A stretch of 64,000 nt of DNA, taken from Glossina fuscipes. Lineage: Eukaryota; Arthropoda; Insecta; Diptera; Glossinidae. Below, piece by piece: positions 40,855 to 53,100 of the stretch; the first letter of the stretch is position 1, and every line of letters begins with the position of its first letter. The notes under the pieces were generated by a model. The model ran no database searches and had not been told where the DNA came from. It worked only from the letters and a program-made list of their open reading frames with translations. The stretch lies in the NCBI RefSeq assembly GCF_014805625.2, contig NW_023998433.1:1225753-1289752 (forward strand). Direction: 5' to 3'. The translations under genes were made by a program, and so were the position numbers.

Positions 40855-41060
40855 AAGAATGTTACAGTCGGACAAGGCCAGCCATTAAATACCCTGCATC
40901 ACATTGTCTAACAGAATTTTTATTTTTATTATAGAACAGAAAAATTGTATCTTGTTTATATATAAAGTCATATTTTGTATGTGCGTATTCATGGAGAAGC
41001 CAGCCCAAAACGTAACCTAATCTAGTACAAGTTTAATCCTTACATAGGGCAGGATACAAA
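40855..41060 (+). repeat. Dispersed repeat family B, left-end fragment
   Basis: GTCGGACAAGGCCAGCCATT followed by AAATACCCTGCATCACATTG is the family B left signature. The downstream part is too diverged to delimit. Confidence 0.4.
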
Positions 41061-44000
41061 ATTAGGCGTAGAATTTTTTAGTGTTCATTTTTGCATGAAC
41101 TTGTTATATATATTATGAGTAAATTTATTTTCTTTTCTTTCTTTTTCTACTCTACAAAGAAGCAGTTTTCGTGGAAACCCTTATTAGGCTAGGACGCAAT
41201 AGACAGGCCGAGATGGTCCAAATTTTCGCTTAAATTACTATTATCATATAATTTTCATGATGAAGCATTAAAAAATTATACCTTGTTGTCATATGAACTT
41301 CAGTTTTCGCTATATGAGAGGGGGTTTAAAAATTGCCCCAGTAGGTCCAAAGGTTTCAAACCAATTTTACTAGTTAGCCACTTTTGCCGAGAATTACAAT
41401 TCATATAACTACTTTTCAGACTAGGGCTTTATATGGGGATTGATCGAAAAAGTGGAAAAAAGATCCGAACCATTTCAAGAAATTGTTCAACAAAGTTACC
41501 TTACCTTAAAGGATTGCTCACAAAGCAAAAGAGACATTATTATAGCTAGGAATTGATGTGAAGCTACTCGTTATTGGATTATACTTCTTTGCGGAAGAAG
41601 CTTATTTTTAGGTGACATACTAATAAATATGTAAAGAGAAGTTTGGAAATTTTTTGTTAATTTTCTATTAATTCCTTGCATCAGTAACAATGTATATTAC
41701 ATATATTTTTATATGTTTAACTTAATTTTTAATCTCCACATATACATATGTATATATATACATAAACAATAATGTATTCACAATACACACAATAAATAAT
41801 AAATATGAAAACAAACAAAAATTTATATTTTCGAAATGTTTTGTATTTTGAATATATACACATACATATGTCTCCTTTTAACAATCCAAATAATGAGCTT
41901 TCTTTTTCTTTATGTGTAGTCAAAACTTTTTAATCACTTTTTGACTTTTGATTTGTTCAGTTTTTGAATATACGTGCAACATATTTATGCCTTCGCTTTT
42001 TTGGAAGGGTCATTTTTATCGTTCATCATAACATATAATTACTTAAAAAATACAACAAAATCTTAATAATCATAAGGCTTTTATTCTAAGAGAGCGACTC
42101 TTTAGCTATATTTATATGCCTGTGTAAGGTAAAGTATAAAAAGCAGCTAAGTTGGTCCATAATAATATATGTGTGAAAATTATCCCTTAATTGTCTCTTC
42201 TGTTATTTACCTATTGACGAAACGGATTCGTTCATTTTCAAGGTTTTATTTTTATTTAGGGCTTTCCAATCAACAAATTCTGTATTCATTTACGATACAA
42301 ATTCTCTCATTTACAAGTGAGAACGAAATAATCATAAATAAGTAGCTTTCTTTCAACCGAAAAAAATGTAGAGAAATTTTCAATAACAAAAATGTCTATT
42401 CTCGCTTATCGAATATGAAATATTCCATCACACAGTATCTGTCACACAGTGACTCTTTTTTCACCCTCAAACCAATATAATCGAATTATCGAGTATTTAT
42501 TCAAATGTGGATGAATCCAGTTGACGTTAATTAGAAAATTTAACTGGCCCTAAATGCCTAGAAGACCTTAACTCCTCTTCCTGCTGGCTCAATTAGTTAA
42601 ATTTCGTTATATACTTTAAATGTGTTTTTTATACCCATCAAAATGGTCTCCGGAAGTATTTGTACTAAGTTTCAGACCAACTGTGAGTTGTTGCATTTTT
42701 TTTTCTATATTGGGCGTGGTTCTGGAAAGATGAAGGCCATTTTCAAACTTTATGTAGGATCATAATGCAAGGAAGTGTAAATCAATTTTCAACATTCCTT
42801 GGCAATTTTTGCAACGATACGCATTTCAAGAACAGACGGAAGATAACGACTTGCTATGAATTGCGTGCTTAATGGTATCTGTAATAACGATTTTGTGGTC
42901 TCATATAACACTCACGAATTCTTCGATCGTGATTCGAGTAAATATTCCATATTTCGAGAATTGCCTATTGGCTGTGAATTGATTTAATCAAAATTTCACA
43001 TATAGATTTGTCGAAATTTTTCAATAATTTTATCAACTCAGTGAATTACTGTTTGTCCTTTCACTTTCGGTTACGGTTTACATTACATGCTGCAAAAGCG
43101 AATTTAATTTTCAGCATTCGTTTGCAGACATGGTTATTATAATTGCGGGATATTTTGAAGTTTCTGAATTGTTACACATTTTTTTAAAGATACGTTTGTG
43201 ACACTGGCTTTTATTCTCTTTAACATACGCAATATTGAAAATCTGCATGTCAATACCATATATACGATAAATATGCATATATATTATATATAAGTTGTAA
43301 ACAAATAAAAATTTATATTCGCCTTTACAACGAATTTTTGAAATCCACCACCTAAGATCACATTTTTTAATTGTTTGAATACGATCTCATTATATTAATC
43401 AATCCATCAAACATTCGTGCATTCATTTAGCCATTCATTCGTATCGCTATCTTTGCTAGGGCTTAAGTAAACTCTCTTGCAGAGAAGGACCAAAGGTCAC
43501 TTTTAAAATTAAATGAACGGAAATCAACTGAAAGTATTTATTTTAAGTTTCCGGTTTTTACCTCCATTTTTTATGACTTTGGAATTTGTAGCAAAAAATT
43601 GCTCAGAACATAATTAAATTGACAAAAAACAGCGCATCGAGCAAAACGTTTGCATATTTTTGCAAATATATATATATATATATATATATATGTCCACTTA
43701 TCAACTTTATTTATTCTTTTTATTAATTTAATTTATTCTTCGGTGGTGGGTATAAAAGAGAAAAACTAAGTCATATATGAAATGACTAAAAGTCTTCTTT
43801 TGATTTTTTGAAGTCAATCTTGCATTTAATAAAAACGCAGGCGAACTTCGAAGAAAGTGAATATAGAATAATTGCTTGCCATTTTTTTTTTTTTTAGTTT
43901 ATTTCTTCCATTATTGGTTTTGTGATGTTAAACTCTACTCATTTTGTTATATAAATAATAAATAGCAATTGTTGCTTGTCAAATATTTATAGGGGACACA

Positions 44001-44098
44001 ATATGCATAATCGAATGCGAACACGATCGTGATGAAAAAAGATGATGCGAGTATGAGAACTGAGTATGATTTTTGACAAAATACAGATCGAGGTCCAT
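41060..44098 (-). other. Probable Gug 3' untranslated and downstream region
   Basis: This lies directly 3' of the Gug stop codon on the minus strand. No open frame of note is present. It includes a (TA)n microsatellite at 43,666-43,691 and family A end fragments (about 42,626-42,660 and 43,733-43,757). The extent of the 3' UTR cannot be fixed from sequence alone. Confidence 0.35.
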
Positions 44099-44114
44099 TT
44101 ACCGGGGCCTTTGT
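44099..44114 (-). other. Gug: Gug terminal coding micro-exon (encodes RQRPR and stop)
   Basis: After acceptor TTTTAACAG come 16 nt: A completes the split Arg codon (CG|A), then CAA AGG CCC CGG TAA. The resulting end, QYFRQRPR, matches the end of fly Atrophin as I recall it. The exon is about 3.05 kb beyond the previous donor at 47163. The 3' untranslated region must continue below 44,099; AATAAA candidates on this strand occur near 43,898-43,903 and around 43,705-43,740. Confidence 0.85.
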
Positions 44115-47100
44115 CTGTTAAAATAAAAGGATTTTTCTATGATTTTTCATCGTAATGCTAAATGTACAATATGTTTCTTTTAAATAATTAAGAGTAAATA
44201 TCAAATAATAAAAAATCAGCGAAGAAATATCAAATTCTTTTTTAAATTGATTAAACATTTGTGCTCACCTTTTCTTAAGTTTTTTTTTTTCACTTTTTAC
44301 GAGAAATAATGAACTTTAATAGCATATAAGAACAACAACGGGAGTCAACGGGAATGATACGCAATTTAAAATGTTGCTGCGATCAGAAATCATATCATAA
44401 AATTACTTGATTCAGGTAATTACATGATCGTCAAAACATATGCATTTAATGTTTGCAATCTAATGTAATTATAGTTTCAAAAACTAACTAAATTTATACA
44501 AGTACTTGACATTCTTTTTACATATATAAATAACTTTTTATATAATTATAATATTTTTGAAAAAATTTACTAAAAAATAAAACAACAGTAAAATGAAAAA
44601 GCTATTCAGTGCGAAATGTCTGCATACGATTAAATAAGTGACCAACATACCCTAACATTCGTTTCACAATATTAATAATTTTTTGCGAACCATTTCGCCC
44701 TAACACCATCTGCCAAAACGTCTCACATTATTTTAGTTCATTTAATAGGTTCTAACATATATTGGTTTGACATTGTTCTTTAATAAAAATTTATAAATAA
44801 GAAATAATAATATTTGTTCGTGACCGAATCTTTTATACCCACCACCGTTATCGTAAAGAAGACTAAAATAAAGGAAAAGAATCAAATTTTCATACTCCAT
44901 GATATTGAGTAGGGGGCGCGGTTGATTTTTTCCATTTTCAGGATAAAAGTAGAAATTTATATGGCGTATTCGTTGTACTTTATGAGTAACAAAACATAAC
45001 AAAAAGCATGGAAAGGTGTTCACAGTTCTTGTTGTATAGGAGTGTGGGTGTTGTAGACGTGTTCTTTGAAAGGTTTGCGTCATTTTATTTAAATATTGGG
45101 TAGACGTGGTCAGGTCATTTTTTCCCATTTCATTTTCGAATTTTTATAAATTTATCTGTTGTAGTTTATCAGTAGCAAGCAGAAGACCAATTTTTCATTC
45201 TTTCTGAAAAATGGAGCCGTCCTTATAGCTACAGCGTAGTGCAGGCTTGTCTTTCGATCAATTTGGTCCGTTTTCCATACCTACCTGCCTAAAAGAAATT
45301 CTAATGTTTCACTTTTGCAATCAGGAGATTGTTTACAACAGACATTACACACACGCGGACAGACGGACATGCTTAAATTGAATCAGAATGTGGCGTCAGT
45401 CAATAATATATATACTTTATAACTATCATCCTTCGGTGATGAGTATAAAAATACTTAAATAGGGCTCAGATCCAAAAAAATATTTTCACATGTTTCCGAA
45501 CATTATACGTTTATCACTTCAGCCGAATGATTTATTGTTTCTTTACAATTAACTTTGGTGTTTGCTTATGCAAAATTTGCATTGCTATCGTAACATCACC
45601 TCGTTTTCCAACGTCCAAGGTCTTATTAAAGAACTTTGCGAGGTAGTGTTTATCTATACATAATTGAAAGCAATCATCAATTAAGAGTCCCTTGGCAGCG
45701 TCAATTAGTTTTTTAAGGCGACTTGAATTACTTTATTACAAATAGGTTTTCGAATTTTTTTTCTTTTTTCCCCTGCTGGCGCTTATTAAATCGTTGTCTT
45801 CAGATTCTGGTCGACAATCTGAATCGAAATACGAAAGAACACACAGAACCCACTTATAGTGATTTTTCCTTTCTATCCGAATAATGTTCTTTCTAATGAA
45901 AGTCATGCTTCGGAAATGATAAAAAAAAAAATTAAAATTTGTTAAAAAATAGTAACTTTAACAACAAACAATGAATTTTAGATACCCACCACAATTAAAT
46001 TTTCAGTTATTGTCGGGAGTGTTAGTAGTGGATTTATTTTCCCATGAGATTTCATATAGCCCTCCGGGTAAATATTTCAGATCGATGCCTGTAATGGATT
46101 ATAAGTAAGAAAATCTAATGGAATTATCTGTATCTATTCGATTCGGCAAAAAGAATCGGATTATTTGCTTAAAAAAGCAAATGAATGTATTACGAGCCCC
46201 CCTAATATGTAAACGTTAGTATATGAGAATAAAAATGCCAATATTGTCCAAAGTCGCTTATTTGTTCAATCATTATGTAGAAGGAGGTTACGTGGTTACT
46301 TAATCTGCATGCAGACATTTTTAATGCGAATAATTAAGCTTTCCAATTATTTTATTAAATTATTTTAATTATTAATATTAATTAACAAAAAATCAATAGA
46401 AATTCTGTCATAAGAATAATGTTTAATCCGTTGCGATCGGCTATTTTCCCTAATCTGAATACCAACCTAGTCGGAATAAATTTAGCTTTGCGAATTTACT
46501 TCTCCGTTAGCGATTTGAAGCAAATGTTATACACGAACACTAAAAAACATAGAATTTATTAAAACTGAGTGTAAATAAAAGAATAATCCGAATTATCCTT
46601 TACTTTCTTTATACAAATTGTTGCAAAATTTTTCGTCTATAACGAAAATTATGGGAATTTCATCAGTGTGGCGGCATTGATCGCAAAGGGTTAATAAATA
46701 TTTGGACTATGAAATATATAAGTCGAGTTATAAATTTTCTGCTATTTTGTTCAAATTTTCGAAATTGGTGCGTGAAAAACTTGAAGAGATTAAGGAGTTT
46801 TGTTTTGACACTTTCACACAAAAAATTGAAAAGACATTTATTTTCTATTATTCTATACATCTATACATGGTAGAAGAATAAATAACTATAAACAATTTTT
46901 CCAAAAATTGTAATTTGAAGTTTAGTAAGCCATCTTATATATAGAAAGAAGACAGCATTGTCCGTCAATTTAAAAAAGAATTTGTTATTTTAACTATTCA
47001 GTTTTTAGTATAAAATGGCATAACATTAACGGGGAAAACGCATACGCACACTTGTACACACATGTATATTCAGGCATATCAATATGATAGTCCTAATTTG

Positions 47101-50100
47101 TAATTTTCCCTTTTATCGATTCTTTTCTTTTTTTTTGTATTATTTATAATGCGCACAACTTACCGAAAATACTGATCCTGCATAGATTGACGCTGGAATT
47201 CGGCGGCCTGTAAATACTGTATATATGTAATTAATGAGTAAAATATTATCGTGAGTATTGGAAAACCTGAAGTTGATCAGCATAAGACATACGCAGCAAA
47301 ACATCCGAATGTGGCTCTCTAGACATAAGCATATTTGGACGTGGATATTGTCCAACGTTCGCTATACGATGGACGACAATGAAATGATTTATCAACAGAA
47401 AAAATAAAATGTCATTTAAAAAAAACATTAATAACATAACAAGTTCATATTGTTATGATGGTGAAAGATTGACGGACCGGCAAACTTGATGGGAAATATG
47501 GGAGCATAAGAGAGGGAAGAAGAGGGAAAAGGGGAAGGCAGTCGAAATAAAGGTGGCTTTCGAAATAATGTAAAATAAACAAAGGATACACAGAGAATAC
47601 AATTTAATAGGCAGGAGTTAATGCGTTGTTGTCATAATTGAAAGTTTTATTTTTTTTTTTTAGTTTGGCAAAGTCAGGTCGATTCTATTAGTACCCTAAA
47701 TTTCTGCAGGATGTAGATCTACAATAAGATCAATAGAATTTAATTAAATTGTTGATACTAAACATTTTTCCGAGAAGTCAACTTTCTTTGGCAAATAACG
47801 AAGCCAATCTGTTTGGTATAGCAAGGACTATGAAATACATAAATAGGCCCCGATCGGATTTTTTTATTGATTTTTAGTTCAACCTTTTATTATATTATTT
47901 GTTTTAGTTAAACGAATATGTCAAGAAGTACTGTAGGTGTTTTGATTTCAATAACTATATAGACAGTCATAAAACCACCCAATCAAAAAATTCATTGAAC
48001 ACACGATCATGGTGGCAATGGTATTAAGTTAAATCCGTAAAAACCCTATAGCATTTTATTATATTTGTAGCGCCAGTTAGTAAAAACATTCTATTTATAA
48101 GATTACTTTTAACATTTTTGAAGAAATAATAACTGAAATTATTTCAGATTTCAAGAAATTAAAGAAAAAGAAACTAAAAAGGTAATATGTGCTTCCATAA
48201 AAAGTGATATAAGACAAACTAATTATAAATGTATTTGTACAAACTCACGTGGTAGTTGGAATCCGGCCTCCGGTGGTTGCGGCTGTGAAGGCAAAGGCAA
48301 ATGTAAATGAGTATGAGAATGCGCATGTGCATGAAATTCTCGTGTCAATCGTATCTGAAATTTTGAAAATTTTCAAAAAGAAAACATAGCGAATTTTCTT
48401 CTTTTCTGGTGTTGTGTTTTTACAAAAGCACAAACAAAAACGAAAAACATAATCAAAAAATAAATGAGAACGTCTCGTGGACGAAATTTCATGAGACAAG
48501 ATAAGTTTTTAAGCGCAGTGTGAAAAACCAAAAATCTGCATTTGTCTGTATTTAATATTTATTCGTTAAATATAGTGATAAACGAAAACGCATATGAAAA
48601 ATTGCAAACAAACAAAGGAAACATTTAATTAATTAATTTTTGGGAAAGAAGCGATTATTTTGGTTAATAAAGTATAGAAAAAAATGAATTAGTAGCGAAA
48701 AAAATTATAGACCGATATTGGACTGTTTTGCTCTGATGACGATACTCATATTAATTTGGTGTTAAACAAAAACAACCAAAACGCAACGCACACGTGCAAA
48801 GAAAGCTTTCATCGATTTGTTAAGATGTGCAGCGATCTTTAATGAAAAACCAAAAATGCAAAAATGAAAAAAATATTCACGCATACAAACATACACACAC
48901 TTTATGGTCATTTTGTTAAAGTCGTTTATTTTATTCCTGTGATTATTAATTCGCAATTTTAAACTTTCCAAATACGATTGAGTGATGATTGTTTAAATGC
49001 TTAAAAAAGTTCATATAGGTATATATATACATATACATGTATATATAGATATGTGTATATACATATGTACAGATATAGTATATGTATAGATATATATGTA
49101 TATATACATAGGGTTATTATAATAACATACATATGCATGTATGTACGCTATACACACACATGAAAGAAGTGCAAAAAACATATTAACCATAAGAGCTAAC
49201 ATACCATATGTTCACTCGAGTCCAAGCCCACATGATGTGGTGGTGGTATGCCTAACCGTTCCCTTTCAATTTGCGATATAGCGGCTGGATTCGCGTACAA
49301 CGGAAATTGTGAAGGATGCATACTTCTGTAATTTTTAAAAAAAATTTTTTATTTTCTTACAATTATTGCCAGTAAGCTTTAAAATACCGTCGATAATATT
49401 CCATCCAATGAGGGTCCAAACGTGATTGGCTAGCTGCTGCAGCTTGTGCGTTTTTGATTTCTTCCAATTCTCTGGAAGTTGTTCAATACTAAATTATTTT
49501 CTTGCTAAATTATTGTTACATGAAAGCAATTAATGAAATATATTAATAGTCGGAATAAGGTTTACGCTTCTGTTAAAGGCGGGCGTTACCGCTATAATGT
49601 CGTCTTGTAACTTCTCAATGTAAAAGTGTAATCCATCGTGCTACAGTGTAATTTATCTTATATAAACAATATAATACTTTCAAGCCTTTAATATATTAAA
49701 TGCAAAAAGCCACGCCTCACCTATTTAAGGGAATCAATTGCTCAATTATTTTTGTAATTTGTCTAAAGCGGATATCTTCATTTTTGACAGATGGATAAAG
49801 GGACTGACAAAGATGTTTAGAACAATTCAAATTGGATACTAATCAATATTATTTGGGTTTTAGTGGGTTGCTGAAGCTTCTTTCTAGTTGCTGCAAACCT
49901 TTTAACAAAAGAAAGAAATTTCAATATTCTATAATATTGACTACTAGAAGGGGCCGGTTTTTTCTATTTTCGTTTAGAAGCACTCATAGCATATAAATGC
50001 AAATCGCTCTATCCGTTGTACTTTACACGTAACGAGCTTTTTTATTTTTAAAAGCAGAGGTGGTCTCAGGTTATGTTGCACTGTGGGCGTATTCTTTGAT

Positions 50101-53100
50101 TGGCTTAATTTCGATATCAACCTGAGTCCAAGAACTTCCAATGTTTTCGCCAAATTTGAAGCAGACAGCTAAATTTCGATAGCTAGTTTTCGCGTTCATG
50201 AGATTGTTTACCATAGACATTACGCAGACGAACAATTATATAGACATAAAGAGGTGTGGGTGAGGGGCTAAGACCGGTTTACAATTTGATGCTGATCAGA
50301 AATACACTTTATGGGGTCTCTGAAGCTTCCTTCTGGGTGTTGCAAACATTTTGACGCAATGAATCTCATTTTCCGGTGATGAGTATTAAAAAATATTTTA
50401 AGGTATATCACGAGTTTCTTATGTTCGATTAACTCTATTTAGAAAAGGTTAGCAGCAATGAGTTGCCTCATTATACTTAAGATTTCTTTTGATTAACATC
50501 TATTTCAATCGATAATCTATTGTCTCTCTAAGCAGCACTTGGTAACATTTTTAACAAAATTTATTGCACCATATTTTTAATGAATATTTAATTGAAACAA
50601 AACAGCATGAAACTTATTCGAACCCTCAATAGTTAAATCAGTATTTAATTATAGTTTTTGATTTTATTTTGGAAAGCTTAACTGCATAGATACCTTTCTC
50701 TATATATGGGCCCCATTGGGTGGTGATAAGGTACCATTTGTTCAACAGGACTGAAATAATAAAAAAAATAAAGTAGAAAAAAAATCTTGATTAAAGCAAT
50801 AAAATTAATATCTAAACACATCACTATATAGTAAGTAAGAAAGCAAGTAAAATGTAGAAAGTTATATTCGGGGGCGGGTGGCCAAATTTTGCATACCCGC
50901 CGCCATGCTTTTCGCATTCTACTCTCCAAGTTCTTTTATTTGATACCCATATCTCTGGTATTATTAAGAAAAAGTTAATGTCTACAGACAGGCAGATGAT
51001 ATACCGTCATCTAAAGAATTTACGAAATAGTTTTAAACATTCTGTCTTGATTACGTTATGATAAATAAGCATAAAACCTCAAAAAAGTGAAAAAAATAAA
51101 TTTTAACCATTTGTAACTTTGTGTGAGCACGGCCGATTTTTCCATTCCACTTTTGGACGTACAGAGTAGAGTGTTCCGTAAAGTAAATGTGGACAATTTT
51201 AGCTTTCTAACTTTTATAATTTCTGAGTAACGAGCAAAAACTCACAAATTTTTGTTAAGAAATGCGTAGTTGAGCGCAGTTTATGCTCCACTGCGGACTT
51301 GTGGTGACCAATTTGGCCCATCATAAAAACTAAGCTAAGAGCAAAAAATTTCAACGTTTCTATCAAATTTGATGCCGATATCTTGACTTTTATGATGAGT
51401 AATAAATACCCCACAAACGGACAGACATGGCTTAATCAATTCAGGATTGCACGCTGATGAAGAATATATATACTTTATACGGCCTCTAAAAGGCCTTCTT
51501 TTAGGTGTTACATGCATTATTAAAAAAACAAAATAAGTATACCCCCATCCTTTAGTGGTGGGTATCAAAATGGATAAAAAATTGTCAGACTAGATGAGAT
51601 TTTCCAAATAAGCTGCAAATTTTCAATTTAAACTTGCCATTTGTTTCTTTATACAAGCAAAAGATTTGATGGATATTAGATTAGTGAATCTTCCAACAAT
51701 TGTACTATATATATATATATACTATACTATTTACTAATATTTAGGTTAGTTATAGGACAAGTATTAAATATTCTCATTTATAGCCAAATATAATTCTGAC
51801 GAAAATAAATAGAATTTTAGAACATAATTAAATTATCTACATACAATCTGAAGACTGTAGCCGTGGTTGCACAGACAGACAAACGGTAGTGATTATTTAA
51901 TTTGGCTTATCGAAAGCATTGGACAAATCAAATACACTACGCTACGAATTAGCCAAAAATTATTTACACTGCGAACAACAACTTTTTTAAACCTGATACC
52001 CACCTGAAAGCAACGTGCGGCCTGGCGTATTCTGATAATTGGCGCAAAGCAGGAGTATCTGCATAAGGAGGTTTTAGGTCGGCTTTTAGTTTAGCTTGTT
52101 GAGCGGCAGCTTGTTGAGCAGCTGCAGCTTGCTGTTGCTGTTGTTGTTGTTGTTGTTGCTGTTGCTGAAAGTAATCCGACACATAATATATTAAGTAAGA
52201 GCACATCCCATTTATATCATTTACTTGTCTTCTTTCGCGTTCTTTTTCCGCCAATTTACGATCACGTTCTTCACGTTTACGGGCTAGCTTGGAATCAGCG
52301 ACCGGTTTGAATATTAAATCAGTTCTTGTACATGAATTGTAATCACCGCGATCAATATGACGGACAAATCTAGAATTCGAAAACTTGCGTTGTATTGTGG
52401 TTCTACTGATTGCAATATTATACTTTTCTTACATTGCTGATTGTGAACGGTGGCATTCGGTATCATCTGGTTTTGCTTCTGGACTAGGACCACGTGGTAT
52501 ATTGTGTGTAGGACTAGGAATTTCTGGTTCAGGATCAGGTTCAATTTCAATTGGTACTAGCATACAGAAGACAAAAAAATCATATTACATACAAATTTTG
52601 ATTTTATGATATTATTAGGCGCATTGCGAAACCTACACGTCTCCGAAGGATGATGCGGTGCCCCTAGTCCGGCGCTAGCTGAATGTGCGTGTGCTCTTAG
52701 TGCATCCATATGCGATGTGGGTTTTATCACATGGGTTTGGCCAGCATCTTGATATGGTGGGGCGTGCGGGGGAGGCGGATAACCTGACATATGCGAGCCT
52801 TGATAACCAGAAGGTGGTAATCCAGCCGGAGTTGTCTGTTGATTGCTTACTGAAGGTCCTCCGCTTCCACCGCTAACACTGTTACTACTATTACTTTGCG
52901 GAGTCTTTGACGCTGGAGACTTATTTTGATGCTGCTGTTGTTGCTGCTGCTGATGTTGTTGCTGCTGGATCTGTTGGTGTATTTGTTGCTGTTTCTGCTT
53001 TTCTACAGCGGCCGCAGCTGCCGCTGCCACAGTAGGATCATCTGGTCGTGTAGGTGGTGGTGGTCCTGGCAATCCAGGATGATGGGCCGCCATTACAGTG

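Larger units (their letters stand above)
47164..50750 (-). other. Gug: Gug C-terminal short exons
   Basis: Six small exons (57, 84, 121, 106, 95 and 53 nt) read [97 protein letters not shown] and [18 protein letters not shown]. Each is bounded by GT and AG with matching phases (2, 2, 0, 1, 0, 2). The largest introns between them contain family A repeats and a TATATACATA-type microsatellite. Confidence 0.9.

Noticed and set aside
44742..45128. 128-codon minus-strand open frame
   Set aside because: It falls within the family A repeat; similar sequence in other copies is not open in this frame.
45720..45797. Alternative last Gug exon giving [12 protein letters not shown] and a later stop
   Set aside because: The acceptor has a weak pyrimidine tract and the peptide does not match Atrophin. 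The 44,114 exon gives RQRPR with a much better acceptor.
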